Source of the DNA: Streptomyces griseiscabiei
GTDB taxonomy: Bacteria; Actinomycetota; Actinomycetes; Streptomycetales; Streptomycetaceae
Reading direction: 5' to 3'
Length of the DNA stretch: 64,000 nucleotides
Assembly (NCBI RefSeq): GCF_020010925.1
Contig: NZ_JAGJBZ010000005.1
Location: 1 to 64,000 of the forward strand
The first letter of the stretch is position 1. Each line of letters starts with the position of its first letter. Shown here piece by piece: positions 31,301 to 39,501 of the stretch. The notes beneath the pieces were generated by a model. It searched no databases and was not told the origin of the DNA. It saw only the letters and a program-made list of their open reading frames with translations. The translations under genes and the position numbers were made by a program.

Positions 31301-31615
31301 ATGACAGACCAGCAGCCCACCCCCCGCGACTCGCGACTGGCGGACCAGCCGGCACTCCGCCCGGTCGGACCGCTCCCGAAGGTCGGCCCGCGCCCCAGCT
31401 TCGACGAGCTGGTGGCGCAGGCCGACGGGCGGAACTACCAGCCGCTCGCCGCGCACCTGGACGACGCCGCACGCGACGCGCTCGGACTGCCGGCGGCGCC
31501 ACAGCAGGTGACCGTGGACGCCGAGCTGGCCGGCCGCATCCGCGACTACTACTTCGACCGCCCCGACCAGGTCGCCCAGCTGCCCGACGCGATCCGCGAC
31601 CTGATCAACCTCTGA
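31301..31615 (+). CDS. Hypothetical protein, 104 aa
   Basis: ATG 31301 with GGAGGA at 31291-31296. Pro-rich polar N-terminus (TDQQPTPRDSRLADQPALRP), then KVGPRPSFDELVAQADG and a helical end YYFDRPDQVAQLPDAIRDL. It may be a small adaptor. It is the first gene of the right-hand part and the only clear target of promoter Q. Unknown function. Confidence 0.7.
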   Translation: MTDQQPTPRDSRLADQPALRPVGPLPKVGPRPSFDELVAQADGRNYQPLAAHLDDAARDALGLPAAPQQVTVDAELAGRIRDYYFDRPDQVAQLPDAIRDLINL

Positions 31616-31714
31616 CCCGCCTGCGGCCAGCCGCGCGGAGCAGCGGCACCGAGCGGATCACGCAACCGGTGAACACTCAGAATCATGCGAACAACTACTG
31701 GAGGGGGCGCCGGG

Positions 31715-32023
31715 ATGCCGGACCAGTCAGAGCCGTTCGAGAAGGTACGACGACTGCCGGAGCCTGGCACCGGGCAGCCCACTCGCGCGGGCGGGCACCA
31801 TGGCCTGGAGAGCGACCCGATGGACTTGTTCGTTCTGGAGGGACTGCGGCGCGGCAACGGCATGAAGCCCGCTGACACCATGCTGCGGATGATCGTCGAC
31901 ATCAGCCGCCAGGAGGGCATCAACCAGTCCGGCGGGGTGAACAGCGGGGAGTCGCCCTCGGCGCGGGCCACGCTGTGCGCGTCACCCACGGCTGACCGGC
32001 CCGCTCCCAGCCCGCGCGCCTGA
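31715..32023 (+). CDS. Hypothetical protein, 102 aa
   Basis: ATG 31715 is seven bases from GGAGGGGG; the alternative ATG 31685 lacks a site. Central helix DPMDLFVLEGLRRGNG followed by ADTMLRMIVDISRQEG could pair with the neighbouring ParA-like ATPases' partners. The Ser/Thr/Pro-rich tail looks disordered. No family. Confidence 0.55.
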   Translation: MPDQSEPFEKVRRLPEPGTGQPTRAGGHHGLESDPMDLFVLEGLRRGNGMKPADTMLRMIVDISRQEGINQSGGVNSGESPSARATLCASPTADRPAPSPRA

Positions 32024-32165
32024 CTCGATCTTCACGCACAACCCGCAGAAGCCGCTCCCTCACGCGCCACGACTGTGCGACGGCCGTCGGGCAAAGAGCC
32101 GCGACACCAGGCACCCACCACTTGTTCGGCCGTCGAGCGCGGCCCATTCGGAAGGAACCCACGTC

Positions 32166-32396
32166 ATGCGGCATATGAAGCCGAACTTCGACTACTACAC
32201 GACCAATCGGGACAAGGCCCAGGCGTACGCCGCGCAGGCGTCGTGGGAGAACATCAGCTCCAGGCAGCGTGCCGAGTACATCGCGCTGGCGCGCCTGTAC
32301 CTGGACCTGTCGATCCAGGACGCCGCCGGCAACTGGGCCCCGACCGAAGAGGCCGCGAAGGCGAAGAAGGCGGAGCGCAACACCGCCCATTCATGA
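32166..32396 (+). CDS. Small helical protein, 76 aa
   Basis: ATG 32166, weak GGAAGGAA 12 bases upstream. Begins MRHMKPNFDYYTTNRDKAQA and continues as two charged helices (SRQRAEYIALARLYLDLSIQ, EEAAKAKKAERN). It might be a small regulator or accessory to the ParA-like gene 290 bases downstream. No match recognised. The following 32397-32686 carries no gene that I can see. Confidence 0.62.
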   Translation: MRHMKPNFDYYTTNRDKAQAYAAQASWENISSRQRAEYIALARLYLDLSIQDAAGNWAPTEEAAKAKKAERNTAHS

Positions 32397-32686
32397 CCCC
32401 TGCACAGCGCCCGGCCCTGCGGCTCCCGCATTCCGCGCGGACTCGGCTGATCTTCGTCGACGCATCCCTTCCGTTCCCCGCGCCCGAGCATGGGGGTCTG
32501 CCTGTGCGCGCGGTCTGCCGCCGCTACGATGACGGACAGGCAGACCTGCTGCCGCCCGCCTCGCATTGCGGCCCGGACCCGCGTGCATCCCAGGCGCTAA
32601 GGGGGAGATCCCCACAGTGAACTGACTTTCTGCTGCGCCCACTCGCGGCGTGCCGGTCCGGGAGCCACGCCGAGAATCGGGACATC

Positions 32687-35224
32687 ATGGCGAAAGCCGA
32701 CCGCAACACCGACGCCCGCGCCGCTGTCACCGGCGAGAACCATGCCCAGGCTCTGTCCTGGATCCGCGCGCACGGTCTCCTTCACGGTCTGGCCCCCGAC
32801 GCCGCGTCCGCCGAGCAGCAGGCTCTGGAGGCGGCGCTGCTCTTCGCGCTCACCCGGCCGGTCGGGGGTCTGCATCCCCTCCCCCTGAGCGGGAGCCTGT
32901 TCGGCGTCGCCAAGGCGAGCCCGGGGCCTGGCAACGAGTTGAGGCTGTGGCCGGTGACCGGCTCCGAGGCCGAGGTCCTGGTCCGCCTGCTGCCCAGCCG
33001 CACGAGCGACACCGTCCCGACAGTCTCCGGTGTTGCCGGGCTGCGCTGGGTCCGCGACGGCAAGTACCTGGCCCTGAGCAGGGTGGGCGCCTCGGAACAG
33101 GTCCTGCTCGCCGCGCAGGCCCGCGACATCCGGGAGGCCGGCCGTCTGTCCTCGGAGGCGGGTCTGCTGCCGTTGTGGGATCAGGCCGGCACCGCGCTCG
33201 AGGACACTCCGCGCCGCGTCATCGACATCTCCCTCGCCGAGTCGGCGCCCGCCTGGAGCCGCGCGCTGCGCCGCCCGCTCCTCGCGCGCGAGGTCGCCTC
33301 CCACTGGACATCGCGGGAGCCCACGCTCGCCGAGCTGGCCGGTGACGCGTCCGCGCTGATGCCGCGGCCGCACGGGCCGGCCTCCCGGCGCCCGCAGATC
33401 GTGCACGTCCGCTCCACGCGCGGCGGCACCGGCTGCAGCACCCTGAGCGTCCAGATCGCCTACGGGCTGACCCGCGCCGGGCGCACCGTTGCCCTGGTGA
33501 CCGACGACGCGATGCTGCGGCATGTGGCCAAGGACGCGGCCGACGACACGGCGCTGTGGCACGAGCCGTTCGCCCCGGCCGGCGGCGGCCGGCTGCTGGC
33601 CGCCTCGCACGGCTACTACGGGGAGCGCCTGGACGTGCGCGCCGCGGAAGCGACGAGCCGCGGTGAGGTCGTGGTCCTGGATGTGGGTGGTCGCCCGCCC
33701 GCCGAGCTCGCCGGTCTCCCGGCCGCCGACCTGACCGTGGTGGCGGACAACTACCGCGCCCGGGACTGGGTCCAGGTCGACGTCATCGACCGCAGGCCCG
33801 AGCAGGTTCGTGTCTTCGCCGCGCTCGACGAGCACTTCGCCCGGTGGTGGCGCCCCTCGACGGAACAGGCTGACGCCGACCGGCTGCGTACGGCGCTGGA
33901 CCGGGAGTTCTTCTACTACGCCTTTCTCCGGCTTCAGGCCCCTGACGAGGTCGACGTGTACGACGTCGACGATGCCGATGACGTCGAGGAGTGGTGGGAC
34001 CTGGGGGCCCACGGGTCGCCCGGCCACCCCGACGACGTCCTGCCGCCCGAAGACGCGGCACCTCTGGACCTGTGGCGCCGCCACTTCCTGGACTTCATCA
34101 CCCCCGAGGGGCAGCGCCGGCACCCGGACAACTGGGACGAGGTGCGCGACTCCTGGATCGCCCACAACAGGCTGCGAAACCTGCAGCGCCTCAGCCCCGA
34201 CGGGGACCCCATCGAGGACCTGGCCGTACGGGCCTCTGAATTCCTCGCCACCGCGGCAACCGAGCACGACTCACAGCCGCGCGTGGCCACGGTCGAGGAG
34301 CAGGAGACCTGGCGCACCGCGAAGCTGACGCAGTGGCTCGACGCCCGCTTCGCCGTACACCTGCGCCACGATGCCGCGTACCTGCCCCGGCCGGCGGCGG
34401 AGACGGTCATGGCGGTCCTGGACACCCGCTTCCTCACGTACGGACCGCACCACGCCGAGGGGTTCGCGGCGCTGGCTGATGAGGTGAGGGGCGACGGCTG
34501 GTGGGATGTGGCCGCGGCCGCCCGGTCCCTGGACGGCGCCGCCTTCCCGCTCCCGCCCGGCCCGGACGAGGACGCGGACGTCCGCGAGCAGGGGTGGGCC
34601 GCCTTCCTCGCGGCGGTCGAGGACGAGGGGGCCCGGCGCCATGGCGAGGTGTGGTCCGAGGTCCGCGCGCACTGGGTGGAGCACCACCGCCGTCTGGAGC
34701 AGGACGAACGTGCACCGTTCGCACCCACCGAGGAGGAACTTCCCGCACTGCGCCGGCAGTTCGCCGCCGCCCTCGCCCCGGTCACGGCCGCGGGGGTGGA
34801 CTGGGACTCGGTCATCGGCCGGTGGGTGGCCGGGGTGCGCAGCGACGCCGCGCGGGTCCGTGACTTCGACGACCTCATCGAACGCCGCCAGCGGCCCGGC
34901 ACCGGCGAGGAGACCGCCGCCGCACTCCTGCGCGGCGTTCGCGGCCTGGGCTTGGACCCGCGGATGCCCGTGGTCATGATCACCAACATGTACCGGCCCA
35001 TGGGCGGCCCGGAAGCGGTCGCCGAGACGGCTGAAGTTCTGCGCGGCCACGGCGTGGTCGCCCTGTGCACGGTGCGTCAGCGGCAGGCCTTCGAGGAGCT
35101 CCTCTTCGCGCCCTCGACCTGGAACGACGACCGGGTCAAGCCGGTCCAGGAGGAACTCGGGGCGGTGGTGAGCAGCGCCTTGAAGGACGCCCGGAAGGCC
35201 ACGGCTTCGCCCGGTCGGGAATGA
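32687..35224 (+). CDS. ParA/TadZ-like P-loop protein with duplicated C-terminal module, 845 aa
   Basis: ATG 32687. A 230-residue N-terminal domain precedes a MinD/ParA-type P-loop: HVRSTRGGTGCSTLSV (about 239-254), followed by VALVTDD and EVVVLDVGGR. The deviant Walker A lacks both the signature lysine (R in its place) and the catalytic lysine (C before S-T), as in TadZ/CpaE or Ssd proteins, so ATP hydrolysis is doubtful. After it comes an acidic VDVYDVDDADDVEEWW motif and a module with FITPEGQRRHPDNWDEVRDSW. The module recurs near residues 625-670 (AAVEDEGARRHGEVWSEVRA). The 672-aa paralogue at 35817-37835 has only one module, which explains the length difference. Likely role: positioning or partition scaffold (inference). 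Confidence 0.75.
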   Translation: MAKADRNTDARAAVTGENHAQALSWIRAHGLLHGLAPDAASAEQQALEAALLFALTRPVGGLHPLPLSGSLFGVAKASPGPGNELRLWPVTGSEAEVLVRLLPSRTSDTVPTVSGVAGLRWVRDGKYLALSRVGASEQVLLAAQARDIREAGRLSSEAGLLPLWDQAGTALEDTPRRVIDISLAESAPAWSRALRRPLLAREVASHWTSREPTLAELAGDASALMPRPHGPASRRPQIVHVRSTRGGTGCSTLSVQIAYGLTRAGRTVALVTDDAMLRHVAKDAADDTALWHEPFAPAGGGRLLAASHGYYGERLDVRAAEATSRGEVVVLDVGGRPPAELAGLPAADLTVVADNYRARDWVQVDVIDRRPEQVRVFAALDEHFARWWRPSTEQADADRLRTALDREFFYYAFLRLQAPDEVDVYDVDDADDVEEWWDLGAHGSPGHPDDVLPPEDAAPLDLWRRHFLDFITPEGQRRHPDNWDEVRDSWIAHNRLRNLQRLSPDGDPIEDLAVRASEFLATAATEHDSQPRVATVEEQETWRTAKLTQWLDARFAVHLRHDAAYLPRPAAETVMAVLDTRFLTYGPHHAEGFAALADEVRGDGWWDVAAAARSLDGAAFPLPPGPDEDADVREQGWAAFLAAVEDEGARRHGEVWSEVRAHWVEHHRRLEQDERAPFAPTEEELPALRRQFAAALAPVTAAGVDWDSVIGRWVAGVRSDAARVRDFDDLIERRQRPGTGEETAAALLRGVRGLGLDPRMPVVMITNMYRPMGGPEAVAETAEVLRGHGVVALCTVRQRQAFEELLFAPSTWNDDRVKPVQEELGAVVSSALKDARKATASPGRE

Positions 35225-35242
35225 CGGCGGCCTTCGGCGGCT

Positions 35243-35279
35243 GCGGACACCCCCGCGGGCTTCCCTCGGGGGTGTCCGC
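35243..35279. terminator. Hairpin terminator, 13-bp stem
   Basis: Perfect stem 35243-35255 / 35267-35279, 18 bases after the 35224 stop. Confidence 0.78.
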
Positions 35280-35333
35280 CGTGCCCGACATCTGTGCTGG
35301 AGGCGCGGCCCGCCGGCCGCCTAGCCTGCGCGA

Positions 35334-35762
35334 ATGGGGATGGCGGCTGTGGGCGGGTTCCTTCTGGCGACGTTCGGTGTGCTGTGCGGCTTTCTGGTGC
35401 GGCAGTTGGTCGGACGGCTCCGGTCGCTGTTCGGCGGACTGGTCGCCGAGGGCGTGTGCGTGCGCCGCTACTCCTCGGAGGGCAGCGAGGGCAACACCTA
35501 CTGGCACCACGTGTACGGGTTCACCACGGCGGACGGCCGGTACGTGGAGTTCGAGGAAGACGCGCTGCTGATGCCCCAGGGCCAGGCGGTGACGGTCCGC
35601 TACCGGCTCGGGAAGAACCCGGCGCGCACCGCCACCGTCATGGGACGGGACGGTGCGTGGTCGCCGTTGTTCGGGCAGCTCTTCGGGATCTTCGTCAGCG
35701 GCTGCTTCGCCGCTTTCGGCGTGTTGTCCTTGTGGCTGGGTGTGGAGGAGCTCAGCCGGTAG
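35334..35762 (+). CDS. DUF3592-like membrane protein, 142 aa
   Basis: ATG 35334. Hydrophobic N-terminal helix (VGGFLLATFGVLCGFLV, about 6-22), a beta-rich extracytoplasmic or cytosolic domain with YWHHVYGFTTADGRYVEFEE and VTVRYRLGKNPARTA, then a C-terminal helix (LFGIFVSGCFAAFGVLSLWL). This is the DUF3592 plan (transmembrane helix, beta domain with VxVRYxPxNP, transmembrane helix). Function of the family is unknown. It is sandwiched between the two convergent ParA-like genes. Confidence 0.75.
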   Translation: MGMAAVGGFLLATFGVLCGFLVRQLVGRLRSLFGGLVAEGVCVRRYSSEGSEGNTYWHHVYGFTTADGRYVEFEEDALLMPQGQAVTVRYRLGKNPARTATVMGRDGAWSPLFGQLFGIFVSGCFAAFGVLSLWLGVEELSR

Positions 35763-35816
35763 TGCGCAGCCACGGCCGCCGTCCGGCGGCACCGGCAGGC
35801 GGGACGCGGCGCGCGT

Positions 35817-37835
35817 TCAAGGGCGTGTCCGGTTCGCGAGCAGGTCGCCCACCACCAGGGCCAGGCGGTTGGCAGCGGCGGCCTCCCGGTCCGAGGGATG
35901 TGTCAGGAACTGCAGGGTTTCTCCCCGCGCCGGGTGATCGTGCAGGTCCGGCAGGACGGTGAAGGCGGGGATGCCCTCGGCGCGCAGGGTGTCGCGGAGG
36001 ACGGCGAGGTGGTGCTGCTCGTTGTCGAGGGCGTTGTCGACGTGCGCGATCGCCAGCGCGATGGGGGTGTTGTCCGGTCGGTTCAGGTGGGCGAGCAGGA
36101 ACCGCGCGGTGGCGGCCGGGTCGGCGGGCTGGATCGCCTCCTCGATCAGGTGCTGCCAGGGGGTGAGGCTGTCCTTGCGGGTGTGGGCGCCGGCTGCTGC
36201 CCACCGGGGATGGTGCTCCTGCCACGTCTGCTCGCCCCAGCGGGCGATGGCGGTCGGGGCGGCCTCTCGCAGGACCTCCTCGACGAGGGTTCCGTCGCCC
36301 GTGCTGCCCGGAAGGTCGAGGTTGCGGTTGTGGTCGATCCACACGGCGGCGACGGCGCCCCAGGTGTCCGGGTGGCGGATGGCCCCTTCGCCGGCGAGGA
36401 AGGCCAGGAAGTCCTGACGCCAGATGTCCAGGAGCTCGGCGTCGATGTCCTCCGGGAACGACAGCGGCTCGTTCTCCTCGCCTTCGCCGTCGGGGTCGGG
36501 TTGGAAGTCGTCCCACCAGGCAGCGGTGTCCGCCGGGTCGTCGGCGTCGTAGACGTCGGCGTTGTCGTCCGAGACCCGGTCCCAGACGTACATCTCGAAC
36601 GTCTCGTCCAGGAAGTGCAGGAGCTGGGAGTGCGGGTCGCGGGCTCGGGCACGGGCAGTGAGGTAGCGGGTGTTGAGCCAGTCCCACATCTGTACCCAGG
36701 CGGGGCGCCGGTCGAGGATCTCGGTGCTTCCCCACACCTCGGTGTCGAGGTCGGTGAGGACGACGGCCGCGTCCGCGTGCCCGGCCAGGTGCCGCAGCTG
36801 GAAGGCGGCGCCGGCGTCGAGGACCACGGTGTCGTGCCCGCGGGCGGCGTCGGCGAGCAGCTCCGCGGCGTTCAGCGCGCTCGGGGAGACGATCATGCCG
36901 CGCAGGGTGCCCGGTCCCGGCAGGTCGGGCAGCAGGTCGTGCCACTGGCCCGGCTGCAGCGTCGTCGGCTCCAGGATTCGGTGGAGGCCGTTGGGGTCGT
37001 CGGCCCCGAGGAACGCAATCTTGGCGCCGGTGCGTGCCAGGGCGCCGGCGAGCGTGAGCGCAGTGGTGGTACAGCCGAGCCCGGCCTGACCGCGGGCACT
37101 GGTCACCGCGACGATGCCGCGGGCCGGGCCTCCGGCCGGGCCGACGGGGCGGGCGGCGATGCGCTGGGGCTTGGGGCCCTCCAGTTGTCCGGACTCAGGT
37201 GCGGACCGGGTCCAGTCCGGCGCCTGGCGGGTGTGCAGGCCGGCGCGGCGCAGGGCGCGGCTCCACAGTGCCGTCTCCTCGGGCGGCAGGGCCCTGGCCA
37301 GGCTCTCCCATGCCTGCCGCTCCCCGGGCTGGGAGGTACGCGCCGACCACAGCGGTTCGAGGCCGGCGGCCAGGATGTGGTCCTCGGCCTGCTGCAGGGC
37401 GGCCGGTCGGGCGCGCAGGGTGAGGTGGGAGCGGTGGCCGGGGCGGGCCAGGAGCAGCGTGTCGGTGCGGCTGGGGTGCGGACGGGCCCGCAGGCCCGGG
37501 ACGCCGGCGATCCCGCTGTCGGTGCGGACCGGCAGGATGCGGCCGAGCAGCTGGGTCAGCTGGTCGGGGTGGGGCCACAGCACGAGCGTGTCGATGTCCG
37601 GGGAGACGCCGCGCAGCCCGAAGAAGGTGCCCGCGGCGGTGGGCGCGGGGATCTGCGGGTGGGGCCGGGCGAGGGTACGGAGGAGGACGGCTTCGAGGAG
37701 CTGCTGGGCGGGGTCGGTGGCGTCGGGTACGAGGCCGAAGTACAGGCCGCGGGCCTGGTAGAAGGCGTGGGCGGCCTGTCGGGGCTCGCCGGTGTACTGC
37801 TGGCGCAGCAGGATGGTGTTGCTGTCCCTGGACAT
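35817..37835 (-). CDS. ParA/TadZ-like P-loop protein, 672 aa
   Basis: ATG at 37835 on the minus strand. Paralogue of the 845-aa protein: matching N-terminal domain (HAFYQARGLYFGLVPDA here, ALSWIRAHGLLHGLAPDA there), degenerate Walker A SARGQAGLGCTTTALT (about 240-255) with Cys replacing the catalytic lysine, then KIAFLGADD and DTVVLDAGAAF. The acidic motif is ADVYDADDPADTAAWW, and a single module with FLAGEGAIRHPDTWGAVAAVW follows. The C-terminus contains AIAHVDNALDNEQHHLAVLR. A weakened or nucleotide-trapped ATPase pair could form a hetero-oligomer on DNA or membrane; this is inference. It converges on the DUF3592 gene. Confidence 0.75.
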   Translation of the reverse strand: MSRDSNTILLRQQYTGEPRQAAHAFYQARGLYFGLVPDATDPAQQLLEAVLLRTLARPHPQIPAPTAAGTFFGLRGVSPDIDTLVLWPHPDQLTQLLGRILPVRTDSGIAGVPGLRARPHPSRTDTLLLARPGHRSHLTLRARPAALQQAEDHILAAGLEPLWSARTSQPGERQAWESLARALPPEETALWSRALRRAGLHTRQAPDWTRSAPESGQLEGPKPQRIAARPVGPAGGPARGIVAVTSARGQAGLGCTTTALTLAGALARTGAKIAFLGADDPNGLHRILEPTTLQPGQWHDLLPDLPGPGTLRGMIVSPSALNAAELLADAARGHDTVVLDAGAAFQLRHLAGHADAAVVLTDLDTEVWGSTEILDRRPAWVQMWDWLNTRYLTARARARDPHSQLLHFLDETFEMYVWDRVSDDNADVYDADDPADTAAWWDDFQPDPDGEGEENEPLSFPEDIDAELLDIWRQDFLAFLAGEGAIRHPDTWGAVAAVWIDHNRNLDLPGSTGDGTLVEEVLREAAPTAIARWGEQTWQEHHPRWAAAGAHTRKDSLTPWQHLIEEAIQPADPAATARFLLAHLNRPDNTPIALAIAHVDNALDNEQHHLAVLRDTLRAEGIPAFTVLPDLHDHPARGETLQFLTHPSDREAAAANRLALVVGDLLANRTRP

Positions 37836-37992
37836 GGAGGGGTCCGTTTCCGCGGCACGACTCCCCGGACCGGCGCGCCGGCAGACGCAAGGGTTGGCGA
37901 CTCAACTGGCGTGACGATTCGTCTCTTCCCGCCGCTGGCGCACCTGTGGGTCCGGGCCACGGGGTGCGGACGGAGGCAGCAGTCTCTGCCCG

Positions 37993-38004
37993 GGGGACAC
38001 CATA
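37993..38004 (+). repeat. GGGGACACCATA intergenic element, copy 7 (diverged)
   Basis: Matches the family core except at the last positions and without closing stem; it lies between the divergent genes at 37835 and 38290. The rest of 37836-38214 shows no other feature. Confidence 0.45.
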
Positions 38005-38214
38005 TCGCTCGCCTCGGAGCGGCTGGGCCCGTTTCCGGCCACTGCGACCGCCGTGCGCGGGCGTGGCCTCCGCCCGTTGACGCTCTCGTGTCGATCCCTG
38101 CCCCGGGGCGCCCGCCCGTGCTGCGCCCTGCCGGTTCGGGGGCGGTGTCCGAGGCCGCGTCACTGCCGTCTGGCGGCTTCGCCGGGGGTCTTTCCCCACC
38201 ACCTCCGACCTAGA

Positions 38215-38262
38215 TTTTCATAATGCTTGACGTTGTTCAGTGATGTGTGAGATCATATTTCT
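38215..38262 (+). promoter_or_regulatory. Second-type promoter R
   Basis: TTTTCATAATGC, TTGACG (38227-38232), GTT, ATGTGTGAGATC, ATATTTC: aligned with promoter Q. The -10 (GAGATC or AGATCA) is poor. The AT content is unusual for this replicon. It drives the HicA-like gene at 38290. Confidence 0.6.
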
Positions 38263-38289
38263 TGACGGCGTTAAGTGTTAGGGGAGAAC

Positions 38290-38562
38290 ATGGCTACCAA
38301 GAAGGATCTGAATCAGCTGAAGAAGAAGGCGGAGAAGCAGGGATTTCGGTTCATAGAGACCAAGAGCAGCCACTACAAGGTGTATCTCGTCGTGTCCGAG
38401 GCCACCGCCGAGCAGGACGAGGTGCTGACCTTCGTCACCACGTTGCCCAGCACCCCGAGTGAGTACCGCGGTCTGAAGAACGCGAAGGCGGATCTCAAGC
38501 GCTTCGGCTTCGTCTACGAGACCGAGCGCAAGGGCAAGCCCAAGCCCCAGCGCACTCGCTGA
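38290..38562 (+). CDS. HicA-like dsRBD-fold protein, 90 aa
   Basis: ATG 38290 is six bases from GGGGAG; an upstream in-frame GTG-TTA start would contain a rare TTA codon and has no site. KKDLNQLKKKAEKQGFRFIE, then TKSSHYKVYL and RGLKNAKADLKRFGF, reproduce the alpha-beta-beta-beta-alpha plan of HicA mRNA-interferase toxins, including the His of the S/G-S-H motif (SSHYK). Unlike typical HicA it is longer and very Lys-rich. No HicB-like antitoxin is next to it, so a role as a free-standing RNA-binding protein is equally possible. Confidence 0.65.
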   Translation: MATKKDLNQLKKKAEKQGFRFIETKSSHYKVYLVVSEATAEQDEVLTFVTTLPSTPSEYRGLKNAKADLKRFGFVYETERKGKPKPQRTR

Positions 38563-38563
38563 T

Positions 38564-38601
38564 CGGCCGGGGGCGCCGGGGTCACTCCCGGCGCCCGGCC
38601 G
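38564..38601 (+). terminator. Hairpin terminator
   Basis: GC-rich inverted repeat 38564-38580 / 38587-38601 with a two-base bulge, directly after the 38562 stop. Confidence 0.75.
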
Positions 38602-38640
38602 ACCGCGCCGTCACCGCCCTGCCCCCGAGATGAGGAAGCC

Positions 38641-39501
38641 ATGACCCAGAAGACCAGCTACAACGTGCGCGTCGAGTACGACGTGAGCGAGCTGCCGCCC
38701 GACCCGATCATCAGCGCTCTCCACGAGGACCTGTCCCGCTACGACGCCTCCATCGGCTCCTCCCCCGCCGGCGGACTGACCGTGCGCCTGTTCCTCGACG
38801 CGGACAGCCCCGTCGACGCCGGCACCCGCGGCGTCGAGTACGTCCAGGGCGCCCTGCTCAAGCACGAGATCTACCCGGACCAGATGAGCGGCTACGAGGT
38901 GCTCACGGAGGAGGAGTTCGACCGCCAGCAGGCCCTGCCGCTCGTGCCGGAGCTGGCCGGCATGGCCGAGGTCGCGCAGATCACCGGCACGACCAAGCAG
39001 CGGGCCAGCCAGCTGCGGCCCGCGCTGGCGCCCTACCTCGTCCAGGAGCTGGCCTCCGGGCCGGTCTACCTCGCCGAGGGTGTGCGCAGGTTCGCGGACA
39101 AGGAGTACAACCGCACGCCCGGGGTGCGCCGCACCGAGATCCCCCTGAGCCCGCTCGAGCGCGCCCTGCTGGAGACCCTCGCGGCGACGTCCTTCGGCAC
39201 TGAGGTGCCCTCCCCCGGCGCCGGCCACCAGGTCGCCGCCGGCGCGATCGAAGGCGTTGTCGGCAACGGCCACCAGCTGCACCTGCACGCCCAGCCCGAC
39301 GACTCCGACGTCGCCGTGGCCCTCGGCAGCCTCCTGGAGCACGGCCTGGTCCGCACCCGCCGGATCTACAAGAAGGAGATGAAGGATCTGGACGCCGGCC
39401 ACGAGGAGGACCTGGTCGTCTCCCTCACCGGCAAGGGCGAGCGCCACTCCGGCATCACCGCCGGCGCCGCCGGATCGGCCGGCCCGGAGGAGTCCAAGTG
39501 A
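38641..39501 (+). CDS. HTH protein of an actinobacterial orphan family, 286 aa
   Basis: ATG 38641 behind GAGGAAG. Residues 1-100 form a beta-alpha-beta domain (YNVRVEYDVSELPPDPI, LTVRLFLDADSPVDAG) ending in EEEFDRQ. Residues 112-150 carry a helix-turn-helix, MAEVAQITGTTKQRASQLR, followed by GPVYLAEGVRRF, the pattern of actinobacterial regulators that read V-x-E-I-A-x-L-x-G-V-S-R-Q-R-A. The rest is variable. It overlaps the next gene by four bases (GTGA), so both are coupled. Probably DNA-binding. Confidence 0.72.
   Translation: MTQKTSYNVRVEYDVSELPPDPIISALHEDLSRYDASIGSSPAGGLTVRLFLDADSPVDAGTRGVEYVQGALLKHEIYPDQMSGYEVLTEEEFDRQQALPLVPELAGMAEVAQITGTTKQRASQLRPALAPYLVQELASGPVYLAEGVRRFADKEYNRTPGVRRTEIPLSPLERALLETLAATSFGTEVPSPGAGHQVAAGAIEGVVGNGHQLHLHAQPDDSDVAVALGSLLEHGLVRTRRIYKKEMKDLDAGHEEDLVVSLTGKGERHSGITAGAAGSAGPEESK

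Noticed and set aside
35898..38213. 771-codon plus-strand frame opposite the 672-aa ParA-like gene
   Set aside because: It is the antisense shadow of a gene with clear domains; composition Gly/Val/Arg-rich.
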